From: Fasciolopsis buskii
Lineage: Eukaryota; Platyhelminthes; Trematoda; Plagiorchiida; Fasciolidae
Reading direction: 5' to 3'
DNA: 64,000 bases
Assembly: GCA_008360955.1 (NCBI GenBank)
Contig: LUCM01001514.1
Span: 569,011-633,010 of the forward strand
Part shown: positions 12,842-24,889 of the stretch, one piece after another
Position numbering within the stretch: position 1 is the first letter of the stretch
Layout: each line of letters starts with the position of its first letter
Position numbers and translations under genes: made by a program
Notes under the pieces: generated by a model
Databases searched by the model: none
The model's input: only the letters and a program-made list of their open reading frames with translations
What the model was told of the DNA's origin: nothing

Positions 12842-14300
12842 TTGGAAAAGTACTGCACGTTGGGAGCGGTAGATTCTTACTCCAGGTGGGCAGAGGTGCC
12901 CCATGAGGTGCTGTCCGAGGAACTGAGAACTCTGAAGAGCAGCAATGCAGAAAAACAGTGGGATCAAATTCGGCAGGCTGTGCATTTCGCAGCAGGTTTG
13001 GCCTGTGGACCTAGGTCCAGCCTTAGTCAAATGCACTGGATCTCGCTAGGTTCACTGGGACCAATGGGGGAAAAACGCAGGCCCACCCCAACCGCAAAGG
13101 AGTGAATAAAATGCGTCGAGATTTGCAGCGTCAGTTGACAACAAACCTTAGAAATTATCCTGAAAACCGGTGCGTTGACTTAGCCAAAGGGATGGAAGGA
13201 GCAGTCCTTTTAGGTAAAAGTCAACGACCGTTTAAGCTTATACTCGTCACCGGTGGGCGGCAAACTCCGGTTAGTGAAGTCTTGTGCGATAGGAAAGGAG
13301 GACCATCCATGGGAAACAACAAAGGGTAAACCGTTAGGGTGAGCACTTCAAGGACCAGGCTAGCTGGCCTCATACTAACACATAAGGCCGACGTCTAGAG
13401 CTAGGGCTCCTTGGGAGGTGTCCGTCGACTCCCCAACGGAATCAGACTTCTGAAGAGAGGAAAAACAGCTGGTCCGGAAGACTTTCCCCGGTTCTTTTCA
13501 AACTGGGTGGAGAAGCTCCCATGAAATTCCTTACCTTCTTGTTTCATGATATTTGGAACGAGGAGCGTGTTCCGTTATCGCGGAATGAGTCACTGATTAT
13601 ACCCATCTTCAAGAAGGGTACACGGAGTGACTGCGACAGTCATCGTGGGATTAGTTTAATTCCGATAGTTACTAAGTTGTTACAGCCAATAATACTGCGT
13701 TGTTTGACACCGATTGGCGAGAATAACATCCGCAAACAACAGGCCGGATTTCATGCATTTTGGAGTTGCATCCACCCGATATTCTCTTTTCGACAATTAC
13801 GAGAAACGCGCCATAAGCACGTAGTCTTTGTGGGCTTGAATGGTGCGTTCGACTCAGTGCTCTCCACCGGAAGGGTATGCCAACGAAGTTAGTAAACCTA
13901 TTGCGAGCATTGTAATCGCACATCTAAGGTCGCATGAGGGCATATGGTGAAGTATCAAGTTCACCGGAAACGTCTAAAGGCGTTCAACAAGGGTGTCCCA
14001 ACTATTCACTCTAGTTCAGTTTCGCCATAGGCAAGGCGATGGAAGATGCTTTGAGAGGTCTCGAAGTTGTAGGCATCGGACTGGGAAATGAAGGGAAGCT
14101 ATTCGATCTGTATCACACTGATGACTCCGACGCATAAGAGCAAACTGGTACTCTTTAACAATATTATCACAGGGGACAAATGCGTCTTTGCACCTCGTGT
14201 TAGAAACCCACTCCCGTACTCCCTCCGAAATGCGGATCCTATTATAAATCTCCCTGTCCCAAAGACTTCCGTTAGAGCCAACTTCTTTATTGTTAGATAT
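12842..14300 (+). mobile_element. RTE-type LINE, linker and reverse transcriptase, broken
   Basis: Several frames joined by shifts match RTE-clade polyprotein order. The linker with HWIS lies at about 13,033. A KMRRDLQRQL segment follows at 13,110, then LIIPIFKKGTRSD with HRGISLIP, QAGFHAFWSCIHPIF, and palm motif A as FVGLNGAFDSVL near 13,830. Motif A normally has Asp where Gly stands here. Motif C appears as YHTDDS at 14,111-14,128 instead of YADD. Stop codons and frameshifts occur throughout, so the element is dead. It runs into the assembly gap at 14,301. The closest relatives I recall are trematode RTE elements. The same clade is seen again at the end of the window. Confidence 0.85.
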
Positions 14301-15239
14301 NNNNNNNNNNNNNNNNNNNNNNNNNNNNNNNNNNNNNNNNNNNNNNNNNNNNNNNNNNNNNNNNNNNNNNNNNNNNNNNNNNNNNNNNNNNNNNNNNNNN
14401 NNNNNNNNNNNNNNNNNNNNNNNNNNNNNNNNNNNNNNNNNNNNNNNNNNNNNNNNNNNNNNNNNNNNNNNNNNNNNNNNNNNNNNNNNNNNNNNNNNNN
14501 NNNNNNNNNNNNNNNNNNNNNNNNNNNNNNNNNNNNNNNNNNNNNNNNNNNNNNNNNNNNNNNNNNNNNNNNNNNNNNNNNNNNNNNNNNNNNNNNNNNN
14601 NNNNNNNNNNNNNNNNNNNNNNNNNNNNNNNNNNNNNNNNNNNNNNNNNNNNNNNNNNNNNNNNNNNNNNNNNNNNNNNNNNNNNNNNNNNNNNNNNNNN
14701 NNNNNNNNNNNNNNNNNNNNNNNNNNNNNNNNNNNNNNNNNNNNNNNNNNNNNNNNNNNNNNNNNNNNNNNNNNNNNNNNNNNNNNNNNNNNNNNNNNNN
14801 NNNNNNNNNNNNNNNNNNNNNNNNNNNNNNNNNNNNNNNNNNNNNNNNNNNNNNNNNNNNNNNNNNNNNNNNNNNNNNNNNNNNNNNNNNNNNNNNNNNN
14901 NNNNNNNNNNNNNNNNNNNNNNNNNNNNNNNNNNNNNNNNNNNNNNNNNNNNNNNNNNNNNNNNNNNNNNNNNNNNNNNNNNNNNNNNNNNNNNNNNNNN
15001 NNNNNNNNNNNNNNNNNNNNNNNNNNNNNNNNNNNNNNNNNNNNNNNNNNNNNNNNNNNNNNNNNNNNNNNNNNNNNNNNNNNNNNNNNNNNNNNNNNNN
15101 NNNNNNNNNNNNNNNNNNNNNNNNNNNNNNNNNNNNNNNNNNNNNNNNNNNNNNNNNNNNNNNNNNNNNNNNNNNNNNNNNNNNNNNNNNNNNNNNNNNN
15201 NNNNNNNNNNNNNNNNNNNNNNNNNNNNNNNNNNNNNNN
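14301..15239. other. Assembly gap (939 N)
   Basis: A run of N. Any open frame spanning it is meaningless. Confidence 1.
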
Positions 15240-16394
15240 CTTTCTCTGAGCTGCTCGTAAGATTGATCGCTTCTTAATCTGCGGCTGGCAGCTAGGCCAG
15301 ACTGCCGTCCGTCTTTTTTCTCTCTTCCAGGCCTTATAGTCCTGTTTGGATAGAAACAATTCCCGAATGCTCTGGCGAAAATCCGATCCTGGAAAGACGA
15401 TGTATCCCTTACCATACCATGCTCAAACTCCTTCCACGACACCTCGAGCACGTGGGCGTTACCACAATAGTGCGGGGCGCGGTCATATCCACCGCTTTGG
15501 CCGGCGCACATCGGGCGGGCAGCTAGGCTGCAGCGGTGTGCGGGTGCAACTAGGTTGGCGGATTACACCTCCTGCGTTCACCCTCTAACGGTGTTTTTCA
15601 GGTTGGGTGGCCAGCACTCGGTCAGCCCCACCCATTAGCACTGTTGTGGTAAACAGCACTGTAGCTCATAAGTTCATGTGCACCACTTTGTACTGGCTTC
15701 CTCTTGCTCCTTCCCGAAATTCTTCTAACAAATCCATACAAAACGAACTCACGAATGGTCAGCATTTTTATTGGCATCTGATATGAACTGACGTTCACAA
15801 TGCATATTGACACCCGAAAACAGCTGAAGACCGTCGTTTTTCATTGACCTCTATTCTCATCTGCGGAATTTGGCAATATACCGATGCGCCTGATAACAGT
15901 TCTTCACTCGAGTCCACCAGACATTGACCCATTTGACTCCGGTTCTCCTTCTTTTCCAACGCCACGTTCATCTCTAGACCAAGCTCAATTAATGAACGCA
16001 AAATTGCTCGAAACAAACCTCATGTATTAGTACTACGATGGCAAAATACCCATCCTCTGTCGCCGCTCTCCTTGCTTAATCGGTCTGCGCCTTCTGAATT
16101 TGAGTTTTATACTGTCCTTTTGATATCCAGTCTAGTTTTCGCTCATCTCCATTCCGTTATCGCATCCATACTGATACTCATCTCCACCCTATGACTCTCT
16201 TGACTATCGAGTACCCCGGCCAACGGGCGGCGACAGCCATTGCCCTCCAGCCATATTTTGCGCCCGCGGTACGCACCTTTGTTGCATTCAAACAATATAA
16301 CTCGCAGTGTAGGACTGGAATGCAACCACAGAAAAATCTTTGCGAACCATTACCTAGCTTTGAATTAAAGCCCCCTGCTCGGAAAACCATATTG
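15240..16394. other. No gene recognised
   Basis: The first 350 bp after the gap are GC-richer than the surroundings and have open frames on both strands, but I cannot assign them to the RTE element that entered the gap. The rest holds short frames only. Confidence 0.35.
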
Positions 16395-16655
16395 CATTGT
16401 ATGTTTGGTTTTCGTTTTCCATGTCTTCATTGTGCCTTCCTGGCCTAATTTTAATGTTATCTTGCGCATGACTCCCGTATGTCGAGAGATATACAAAAAC
16501 AAACAAGCCCCCCAAATCACTAGAGGTCGCTTTCACCCCCTGTCTCTTCGATTCACATAGTCCGTATTTCCTGTGCATCATCTATGTAAAAAATTGATCT
16601 TGCCTTGCGCATGCATCTCGCAATCGAGAAATATACATTATTATTATTATTTGTG
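16395..16655 (+). repeat. Two copies of a LINE/SINE-like 3' tail; (ATT)n tract
   Basis: Two related tails occur back to back, at about 16,395-16,500 and 16,550-16,655. Both contain CTTGCGCATG followed by a CTCGCAATCGAG-like stretch and AAATATAC or GATATAC. The second ends in an ATT microsatellite at 16,636-16,651, as retrotransposon 3' ends often do. Further copies are at about 16,965-17,060 and 37,262-37,372. Confidence 0.6.
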
Positions 16656-16756
16656 CGTCTGTTCAAATCCGCGGACCATGCACAACGTGCACTAGATAGA
16701 CTTTCACGGTTTGTAGCACGGTTCGGCGTGTGGTTTGCACTTTGAAAGTGCAAGGT

Positions 16757-16950
16757 GCTGTCACTGATCCATGACTGAACACTAAAGGCCTCCGATCGCA
16801 ACCTTTGTACGAGGTGGAATTTGGAAAATTACAGCCATTCTGGAGTCAGAACGCCAATGCATAGACCACCAAACCGCATGCCGCCTTTCATTATGAACAT
16901 CTGCCGTTTAATTGCGGTCACGAAATATATTGCTTTGGGGAATCGTGTCC
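16757..16950 (+). repeat. Inverted repeat, left arm (diverged)
   Basis: Aligns in reverse complement with 17,321-17,508 at roughly 80 percent identity with small indels. The conserved core includes GGAAAATTACAGCCATTC on this strand. No protein is indicated; the open frames in both arms translate alike only because the DNA is shared. Confidence 0.75.
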
Positions 16951-16964
16951 ACCGTAGTTTTTTC

Positions 16965-17060
16965 TCTGACTTTTGTTATTCGCTTTTCATCTGCATCATA
17001 TAGATATGTGATTTTGTCTTGCGCACGTCTCTCGTTAATCGGGCAATATAGATGATTATT
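16965..17060 (+). repeat. LINE/SINE-like 3' tail, third copy
   Basis: Contains CTTGCGCACGTCTCTCG and a GGCAATATAGAT stretch that align with the tails at 16.4-16.65 kb and at 37.3 kb. It lies between the two arms of the diverged inverted repeat. Confidence 0.55.
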
Positions 17061-17320
17061 TTCATTATGCACAATGAATCAGACCTTAGTCAGATTTACG
17101 CGACGCTAAATGATAGCCCAACTGACATCTGCTCTTGATCGGTAAAAAACCTGCAGTCGTGGGAAGCACGGACAAACTGGCCAGATTTTCTCAGCCCGCT
17201 GGGAGAGAGTTCACTTTTGAGCGCCCTCAACAGCCAACTCGGGCCCGGTCGGAACGCCAAAGGTAGAATAATGACAAGCATCGTGACTTTTCTGCCCACG
17301 CTCAGTAGGTACTCCTTCTG

Positions 17321-17508
17321 TACACGATTCCTCAAAGCACTACATTTGACGACCACAATTACAAGGCAGCTGTTCACAATGAAAGGCGCCATGCGGTTTG
17401 GTATTCTATGCAATAGCGTTCTGAATCCAGAATGGCTGTAATTTTCCCAACCCCACTTCATACAACCGATCGGAGACCTTTAGTGTGCAGTCACCGATCA
17501 GTGATGAC
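17321..17508 (-). repeat. Inverted repeat, right arm (diverged)
   Basis: Partner of 16,757-16,950. It ends about 20 bp before the open frame of the BEL/Pao-like remnant. The divergence between arms indicates two independent old insertions of one repeat family in opposite orientation, or an old inverted duplication. Confidence 0.75.
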
Positions 17509-17527
17509 AGACAGCGGCATCATGTAG

Positions 17528-18738
17528 TTGAACCCTAAACTTCAAAGAGGTTTGGTTCGAGTGGATGATAGACTGACAAATTCACATCTGAACTTAGGTG
17601 CAGAACGCCAAAACATCCCGCCATCTCAGCGAAATGTGGCTGATCTTTCCTTACAACGTATGCATGTAGTAGAGAGACATGAGGTGAGAAATCCCGTGGT
17701 GAGCACCATGCAAAAACGGTTCAGGATCGTAAGCGGAAGAGCAGGAGTAATGCGAGTGACCAAAACGTGCCTTCAACGCCGAAGACCCGTGCCCAGGAAG
17801 GGAAGACAGCCGACGGCCGCACTTTCGCTGATGGCATTCTCGATAAACGGGACGCTATTATACTGTGTTTCCATGGGGGAGAGAAAGAAGGTGAAATGTA
17901 CAAAAATGCAGATGCTTAATGGAGCACACGAAGTCCTGTGCGTTTCACATTGTAGTTTTACAGTTTTTGAACACGGATTCCTTCTTACGGTCACCGTGGC
18001 ATTTTGCGAATGGGCAAGGTGTACGGTCCAACAAATATCCTGCTAATGGCTAAATATTTGTTGGACCTAACCGAGATCTAGTAAGTTGAAACACAGCGCG
18101 CCTGAGACTGTGGATTCGACGGGACTTCAACCCCCGGACGGTGGGTAATGGAAAAGTTTGAATGGATACGCTTGAGGTATAATGCTGTCACTGATCAAAC
18201 AACTAATATTGGAAAACAAAGTTTGAGTAAGGTAACAACTGAAGCAGAAAGAATAATAACCAACCGTTCAATAGGTCCGGTATCTTCCAGAAACATTACC
18301 CATTCGGTTTTGGCCCCAACTATCTTTTATTATTGAGGTCAACCAGTAGTTCGGTGGAACCCGTTCGAGGGGGACATCTTTACTCGTGGAAGCGGGCAAA
18401 TCACATGGCCAAGATCTTTTGGAGGTGGTTTTTGAGAACACTTGGCAACCCCGCAAGCCCCGTGGGAGTGGATACTTAACGAAAAACTTCTTGGGGCAGT
18501 CGGCCTGGCGGTGGTCTCCGACGAACACGCCCAAGACAGTTCGCAGCTTCTTAGTGTCATGGAGCATGTGTTTACCAGTCCCAACGGACTCACAATGAGA
18601 GTAACCATTGGAACTGCAAAGTGGAAGCTGACCCGAAATGTGCGTTCCAAGAGTCTCTTAGAAGGTAGGAAGGAGCAAAATATGGGGCAATTTCCAGGAG
18701 CAAAATGTAAAGGCATTTCAAAAGCCGAGAATAAGTAA
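17528..18738 (+). mobile_element. BEL/Pao-like integrase remnant
   Basis: The open frame 17,528-18,046 reads like the end of a BEL/Pao polyprotein. There is a LVRVDDRLTNSHL segment, a histidine-rich stretch RMHVVERHE, and MQKRFRIVSGRAGVMRV with a following CLQRRRP in the place of the zinc-binding region. In a shifted frame, 18,019-18,084 encodes VRSN..ANG-stop-IFVGPNRDLV, matching the second catalytic region of integrases. Around 18,562 a frame with EHVFTSPNGLT fits the conserved region after the third catalytic residue. Frameshifts and stops show it is dead. No LTR or reverse transcriptase was recognised nearby. Confidence 0.5.
18025..18067. repeat. Perfect 14-bp inverted repeat, 15-nt loop
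   Basis: GGTCCAACAAATAT at 18,025-18,038 is exactly complementary to 18,054-18,067. It lies in the integrase remnant, where the left half replaces codons that should continue the conserved motif, so it probably arose by a template switch. Confidence 0.85.
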
Positions 18739-21342
18739 AGTGGCGACTACTCATTCGTGTACATGTGCTAATTTTTCCATTGCATCATGAAGACCCAGCA
18801 GTGCATACCGTGCATTTTTCCGAGAACGGCGTCTGACTAACGCCACCCGTATGACACTGAAAGAAAAACCCAAATAAATTCTCCCTCAAAACCACTTGCA
18901 CCGGAGGCATGTGTTGATACTTTTCTTCTATGGCCCTTTTGCCTCAAAGAAGGCAAGTAAATCACGTGGCCATCGCATTGCACTGTAACCTCAAACACAC
19001 ATTCTTTCGGTCAATATCCTGACCACTTCGTATTTGTCACTTTTCGACTACACGACATATTGTCTTATTTTACACTTACGCTCGTGCATTCACAAAATTA
19101 CCCACTTAAATCCTCACCTACACATACCGAATTGCTTCTGCAACGCCCGTTTCCGAGACTCCGTCTCATTCGCTTACATTCTGGACAAGCTGCACCTGGT
19201 GGACCCAACAACCGTCAATCGGGAGTAACGAAGTAGGTGAAGAATAAATCAATTCAGTGAACATTACTTCACAGAGGAGTTTGCAAACTGTTGACCAAAG
19301 GGCAGTGCGTTGAAAGCGTGGTTAGGCCGGTAGGGATTAATCTGTGCTCCCATTTCTAACCGTTGACTTCTTTGATTTGGAGGAGGGTTGGTGGGGGCTT
19401 GATAAACAGGTAAGAAATATTCTTTGGAAAAGAATCTGTATTGGAGTCCCTGAGGTCATAGCCGCACAGGTGGTTTTGGTTCTTCATCTCGTGCATTACT
19501 AAGTTTGCTATAGAGTTTGTTTGCTCACTTTCACCGCCTAATTTTGATAGTCACTGCTTTGGGGCCCACGTAAACCACGAACTTATTTCCATACGCTCAA
19601 GTTGGCTCTCAATTTGAGCCCTGGTGATGACATATTTCAAGTTCGTTTTGATTTTTTCTTGATTGTCTCTATAATCCAGCAACATAGATCTTACGAACCA
19701 ATTTTTTCCAATTTAGGACTTGGCCTTGATTACGCACTGCTCAAAAGCCGTTTTTCACAGTGCGCACTTTGCTAGGTTCGGCGGTATTCTGCTCGCTGAG
19801 CAGCGCGGCATTTTAAACTAGGTTGGACAGTTGCGTTTCCGCCGCGAATGCCGCGCTAACGAAACTGTTAGCGAGCATTTGTGACGCACATTTCGCGGAC
19901 ATACGTTCGTTATATAAAAGATTCTTGGTAGAGAATTTCGTTGCTATGGTTGTGTGCAGTACTCAGTTCCTTGACAGCCACTTTGTTGTTCCCCTGACAC
20001 GGAAGGCCGGAGAGGATACATGGCTCCACTAATACGCATCCGCACGTAAGGAGACATTTTAACCACCGTGTAGGGTATCAGTGCACAATCCTCGGAAAAG
20101 ATAATCGAAAACGCCAAGCTACTGCGGTGCCGGTATAACCTCTAAAGCACGACTACATTCCTGGGTGGTGTCTGCCGTGCAGTGCAGTCCGTAAGCCCAG
20201 AAAGCCAAGGGAACTGCAGTGCCCCCGGCTGCACTTCCAATCATCTCAGACGCTCCCCAAGCCACTTGATTTTCCGGGGTGGAGAAACTGCAGTGAACCT
20301 AACAAGAACGTTACTTCCATTTCGATAGAAACCAGAGGCTGTTTTAACAAACGTAGAGGCAATGTTTTAGCAGGCAACAACACCTGAGAACGAAGGAGGA
20401 GCGCTCTCTTTCTCGTGGCGGCAGCAAGGAGACCACGTAATTACCAGCGATCATGCATCCGCTTGGAGCGGGGTCCGCCCACTTTGTGCCAATTGTCTTG
20501 CACAAAGCCGCCGTATCTTTTGGCGCTAGCTATGGCCAAGCGTTACCAAAGGTAATGGGGACCAGTTTCTATGTTGAGTATCGCCTAATGTCATTCGCTA
20601 CCGATGTAAACATGGCATGCTTTCAGGGAACACCAGACCAATAATGGCCTACGTTGGAGTTCGTTTTAGGAAGTGACCCCCAGTTCGCCAAAATTGTCAA
20701 TCGCGTTCGTAGACCGGGATTCTAGCCCCATTTTATCGTCGCTGCCCTCGGCTGGAGCGGTATGGTAAGGGGCACTAGCGTTGTCGAGCGTCACGTTTTG
20801 TGCCGAGTTTACCTCTCGTTTAGAGCCAGTGCATACAACGAATAAGAGGTGTATTCTCTCAAATGTGTTGTCCCTGCCTGGCACAATATGGTTAATAGCC
20901 TCGTTGTACCTCTCTGTAAATCAGCTGCCTCAAAACTTGTGCAAATATAGCCCACGTTGGGGTAAGCCCTTGAACCTGCACATTGTTGCATCCTGGGAGA
21001 GTTGGGTCATCCCTTGGGGAATGTTGGGTCGATTTGGATATCGAAAGCCTATTGAGGTAACAGAAAGATGCCGGACAGAACAAGTTGCCTGTTTTGTGTA
21101 GCAACACAAAACGGATAAGGTGTCTTGGAATACGCAAGGTGGGGTTCTGTAGACAGGCCAGCCTACGGCGTCATATTCAGTAAATCTAGGGTTTTCCTAT
21201 AATGCCCGTAACCATACTTCTCTTAGAGCCCATGACAGCGTTCCTCGAGTCAAAGGTAGGCAGTTAGTGAAAGTGGTTCTACCCAATATCTGCTGAAAAG
21301 AATGGTGCTAGGCAAGTTTAATTGCTGTTATTTGGTGTGCAG
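18739..21342. other. No gene recognised
   Basis: Short frames only, the longest about 106 codons (20,781-21,101, +), without motifs. I see no repeats shared with the rest of the window. Confidence 0.4.
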
Positions 21343-21495
21343 TTAGCACAAGTTGTGGTTTGCAACTTTTGCGGCCGCCCGACTGAACGTTACCCACTAA
21401 CACACCACAGCGTCGCAGTGGAGATATGTCTCGTCAGAAAACAACGTCGAAGATCTAATGCCCGAAGGGAGATAAAGTTGAGGTCATTTAAGAAG
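21343..21495 (+). CDS. Candidate exon with C2HC-finger-like pattern
   Basis: The segment is bounded by a pyrimidine-rich GTGTGCAG acceptor and a consensus GTAAGT donor. It is exactly 153 bp (51 codons, phase 0 at both ends) and open throughout. The product has CNFCGR, a His-His pair eleven residues after the second Cys, and a further Cys, then a basic tail with RKQRRR. CxxCGR followed by His and Cys recalls ZC2HC-type fingers, but the His-to-Cys spacing is longer than usual. No neighbouring exon could be found. It may be one exon of an unrecognised gene or a chance frame. Confidence 0.35.
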
Positions 21496-22639
21496 GTAAG
21501 TAGCTACGTAATTAAATACAGCTGCCTTAATCGTGCTCCACTGCTGAGCCCATAGGTTGTTTAGAAATTAAAAGGCTGTTGTCCATGGGTTTGTGACAGT
21601 TCCTTAACCGACACTCTGACTAGACATGACCGCTGAAGGCTGTAGCGTAAATGATTGGATTCACGTCCTTCATCCGTGCTATGGGCACCCGCAAGAACAA
21701 TGGACCGGTAGTGGACGGTAATCTGACATTGAAGGGAACAACCTTAGACAATATGGCTCAGAAATAAATGTCCCGCAATAAAGTGCAGGCAAAAACCTGT
21801 GTTCGCTAATTATCGACCGCCTGTCATGCGTCAGGTGGCGACTGCCATGCGCGACATCCCCGGCGAGCCAAAAGCGTCAGTTGGTCTTGCCTAATCGCCA
21901 TTTGGTAATGAACCTGATACTCATGCACTAGAACAAAGCGAAAACTCACACGCGCACGTTGCACCATACATGCCACTGGGAGTCAGTATCGGATGTTACT
22001 TCACGGTGATCATTAAAGAAGCTAATGGGAGGAGTTGCAATCGGCCTCAGTTTGACAGCGTTCATGGCTCAGGCTTTGTCAGATTTGCTACTGTTTTGAC
22101 GCTTGCAAAAAGACAGATGTGATTTTTCTCTAGAAGTGTGAGATTTTGGGCCAATCGTGTTTTGAATCTGTTGGAATTCGGTAAAGAGATGGTGTTTACA
22201 ATCGACCTGATCACCGCACCGGTCCAATTGCATGGAGGGGAAGTTCAAGTGGAATACCGCCATGTTGACCAAGACATTCAAGACAGGGCGCCTGCCAGCT
22301 TCATTAAACAAAGATTGCAGGTGACAGATTGGTGAACTCAACGTAGAGCAGATCAATTACGGAGGGAATTTGAAAGTCACGCACGAATCTTCAAACTGCT
22401 GCTAAGTGGAAGCAAACGATGGGAAACTTGCTTGAATCGAATGTTACTCACATTTACAATGCATTGCTAGGGACAAACTAGCTGTCGGTCTCATTTAAAT
22501 GGGACCACAACATTTTATAGTATCTTGATTGGTAGCTCTGCGTAGTAACCGGATCGCAACCGGATTACCGAAGCCAGAAACCAATGCCCTAATCAAAGTC
22601 TATCGTGCTTACTAAATATGAACGTTTTTCTCGGTGAAG
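21496..22639. other. No gene recognised
   Basis: No coding or repeat structure I can name; short frames only. Confidence 0.4.
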
Positions 22640-22960
22640 CAATCAACCGTCCGAGCGGTGGAGGACGAGCCAAAGTCCTCTACTTAAATGTCTAAAGGAC
22701 GTTCGACACAGCGACCCACAGAAAAGGACCAGTTGTTCTGTCGGTAAAGACCCTGAAGTGGTTTAAGCTATGTCTGACTGGGTAAGGCTCTCAGCTTAGA
22801 GTGGGGGGCAAACTGTTAAGCAAGGATAAAATAAATGGCGGCGTACCTCTTAGATCCATCCGTCTTCTGTGCTTTTTCTGGTGTGTGCCAACGGCCTGCA
22901 AGGTTATTCGGTAAATATTTGCAGCAGGTTTGCCGACGGCATTACAAAAAAATAAATAAA
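22640..22960 (+). mobile_element. CR1-like LINE reverse transcriptase fragment
   Basis: The reading frame contains VLYLNV-stop-RTFDTATH, which corresponds to motif A with its catalytic Asp changed to Asn. LKWFKLCLTG and a QLRVGG segment follow, then INGGVPLRS (normally SGVPQGS). In a shifted frame comes RFADGI at 22,926-22,943, motif C with the second Asp changed to Gly. Order and spacing fit a CR1/Jockey-group reverse transcriptase. It is dead and truncated at both ends. Confidence 0.6.
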
Positions 22961-24889
22961 TAGCGTATACTTCTCGACTTCCGAGATTCATATGTAGGGC
23001 AAGGTCAAACCTAAGCCATACTTGAAGTTTACTGCAGTTACTTGTTCCTCCAACTTTCGAGTTCCTACAACGATTGTTATCTGACCCCACGCTAAATGAT
23101 GCGTTCGCTCTTAGTCTCTTTTCGTAACAATGCAGGCGGATTGATTAAGACTGTAAAGGACTCAGTTAAATCAAAAGAAAAACCCAAGCGGGCGTTCTCA
23201 GAATTCTTTCGATTAAATCGATGAAGTTCGTGGAGAAATCCAGTGTAAACCTTTAAGATACCGAATGGTTTAACTGAGTTTCTCCCCGAAATTTAGTTCC
23301 ATTCGGGCCTAACAGCCCAATGAAAATAAGAATGAACTGATAAAGTGCCTGTCTATCCTGAGAGATAAAGTCCAATTATTTTGGTAGCAGAGTAGCAAAC
23401 TCGGGCAACATGCTGTCCAGAGTGCCCACGTAGATATAACTTCTCAAGGCTCATAAGTAAATAACTTTATGTGGCACATCACTACTTTGAATAGAAATGC
23501 GGAGTGCTTAATCATGACTAACATTTATACAAAGGACAAGATTATTTACCTGCAAGAGCCGAACAAAATGAGCACTGACATAAGATGGGAATCACATGAA
23601 ACTTATCAGCAAGGCAAAACGTGGTTAGGGGGTGGGCCCGAACTAGGGGTCAATGACGGCTGATCTGTTTGTGGCATACAGTGTAGGCCGCCATAACTTA
23701 ATCTTTTCGAGAACATGCAGGTTTAGGATAATATGCAAGCCATCGAGCCAGCTGACGGTTTGGAATAACCACTATCATAAAGAACTTGAGTAGTAAATAC
23801 CTCAACAGATACAGTAAACGTGGTGATGAGGAGCCTTGAAAGACTAAGGCGTGAAACGAAGAATCTCCGTCGGATGAAGTCAAGCATCGAGCCACAAGTA
23901 GACTCGCCAGTTTTAAACGTCACGCGCTCTGGGTTGCACCTGAGAACCTCAATGCAAAGCGTAAGTAGGCCAACTTCTTTGTTATAACACCCCAATCGCT
24001 ATCTTTGTCGAATTCTGTGGCTGTGAACTGGGACTGTAATCTTTCTCACTAACAGCCCATAGTCATCAAACCACACTCCGAATGTTGGAATGACCTATTT
24101 TGTAGAGCGTCCATATTTCCCCCATTTCATCTGATACTGAAAACTTTTTAGTCCGATAAAATTTTTCCTGAGCGCCCCGAAACATTCTGTACTTGATGAT
24201 CCAATGGTCTTTGAAACTGAATCCGCCGTACACCGCATCCTGGATTTTTATTCTACTAAATTCTCATCCTGGCATTTCTAGGTAGGCGGGATTAAATTAG
24301 CAGTTAAAAAATTTTGAACAATCTTTGGGAGTGCCAATTTTGTCTCGCTCCGCGCCTGACCGTATCGTCAGTATTGTCTCTAAGCTTGGATTGCCAGATC
24401 TCCAGCTCTGACCTTAACTAATTTCAAACGTTGGAACGCTACAAAACGTAAATAATTCTTGTTTAGCCTATTTGGTTGTAAGATTGGATGTGTCCGTTGG
24501 CCTGCCTGTTTATTTTTCCGTTACGCGCGTGCATACCCCTCGGGGCACCATCTGGATGCTCAATCGAATTGTGAGACTTAGGCCGTCTCGTTTTTGCCCA
24601 AATATCATCACGGAGCCCCACGTTTTAGCCGTATACTCGGCCTGATAGCTGACATTCGGGCCCATGCATCTTGACTTTATATTTAGTCATTAAACTTGAA
24701 TTTTCGCCAAATTTTCTTATCGGAAACAACAAACAATATCGGCAATCACGGTATGCTATTTAGTTTTGGTACGCTCGCGATTACCCAATTATAGGATACA
24801 GTTTTTCGGAAACAGTCGGAGAAGACTTTGCGGTGATTAAAATACCACTGGAATATAGGATAAAACCGTTGTATAACTGCGCACAACTA
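22961..24889. other. No gene recognised
   Basis: Only short frames without motifs. The last part may belong to the 5' region of the LINE that becomes recognisable near 24,900. Confidence 0.4.

Noticed and set aside
14016..15511. Open frames of 319-470 codons on both strands
   Set aside because: They are long only because they pass through the 939-bp run of N; the real parts are short.
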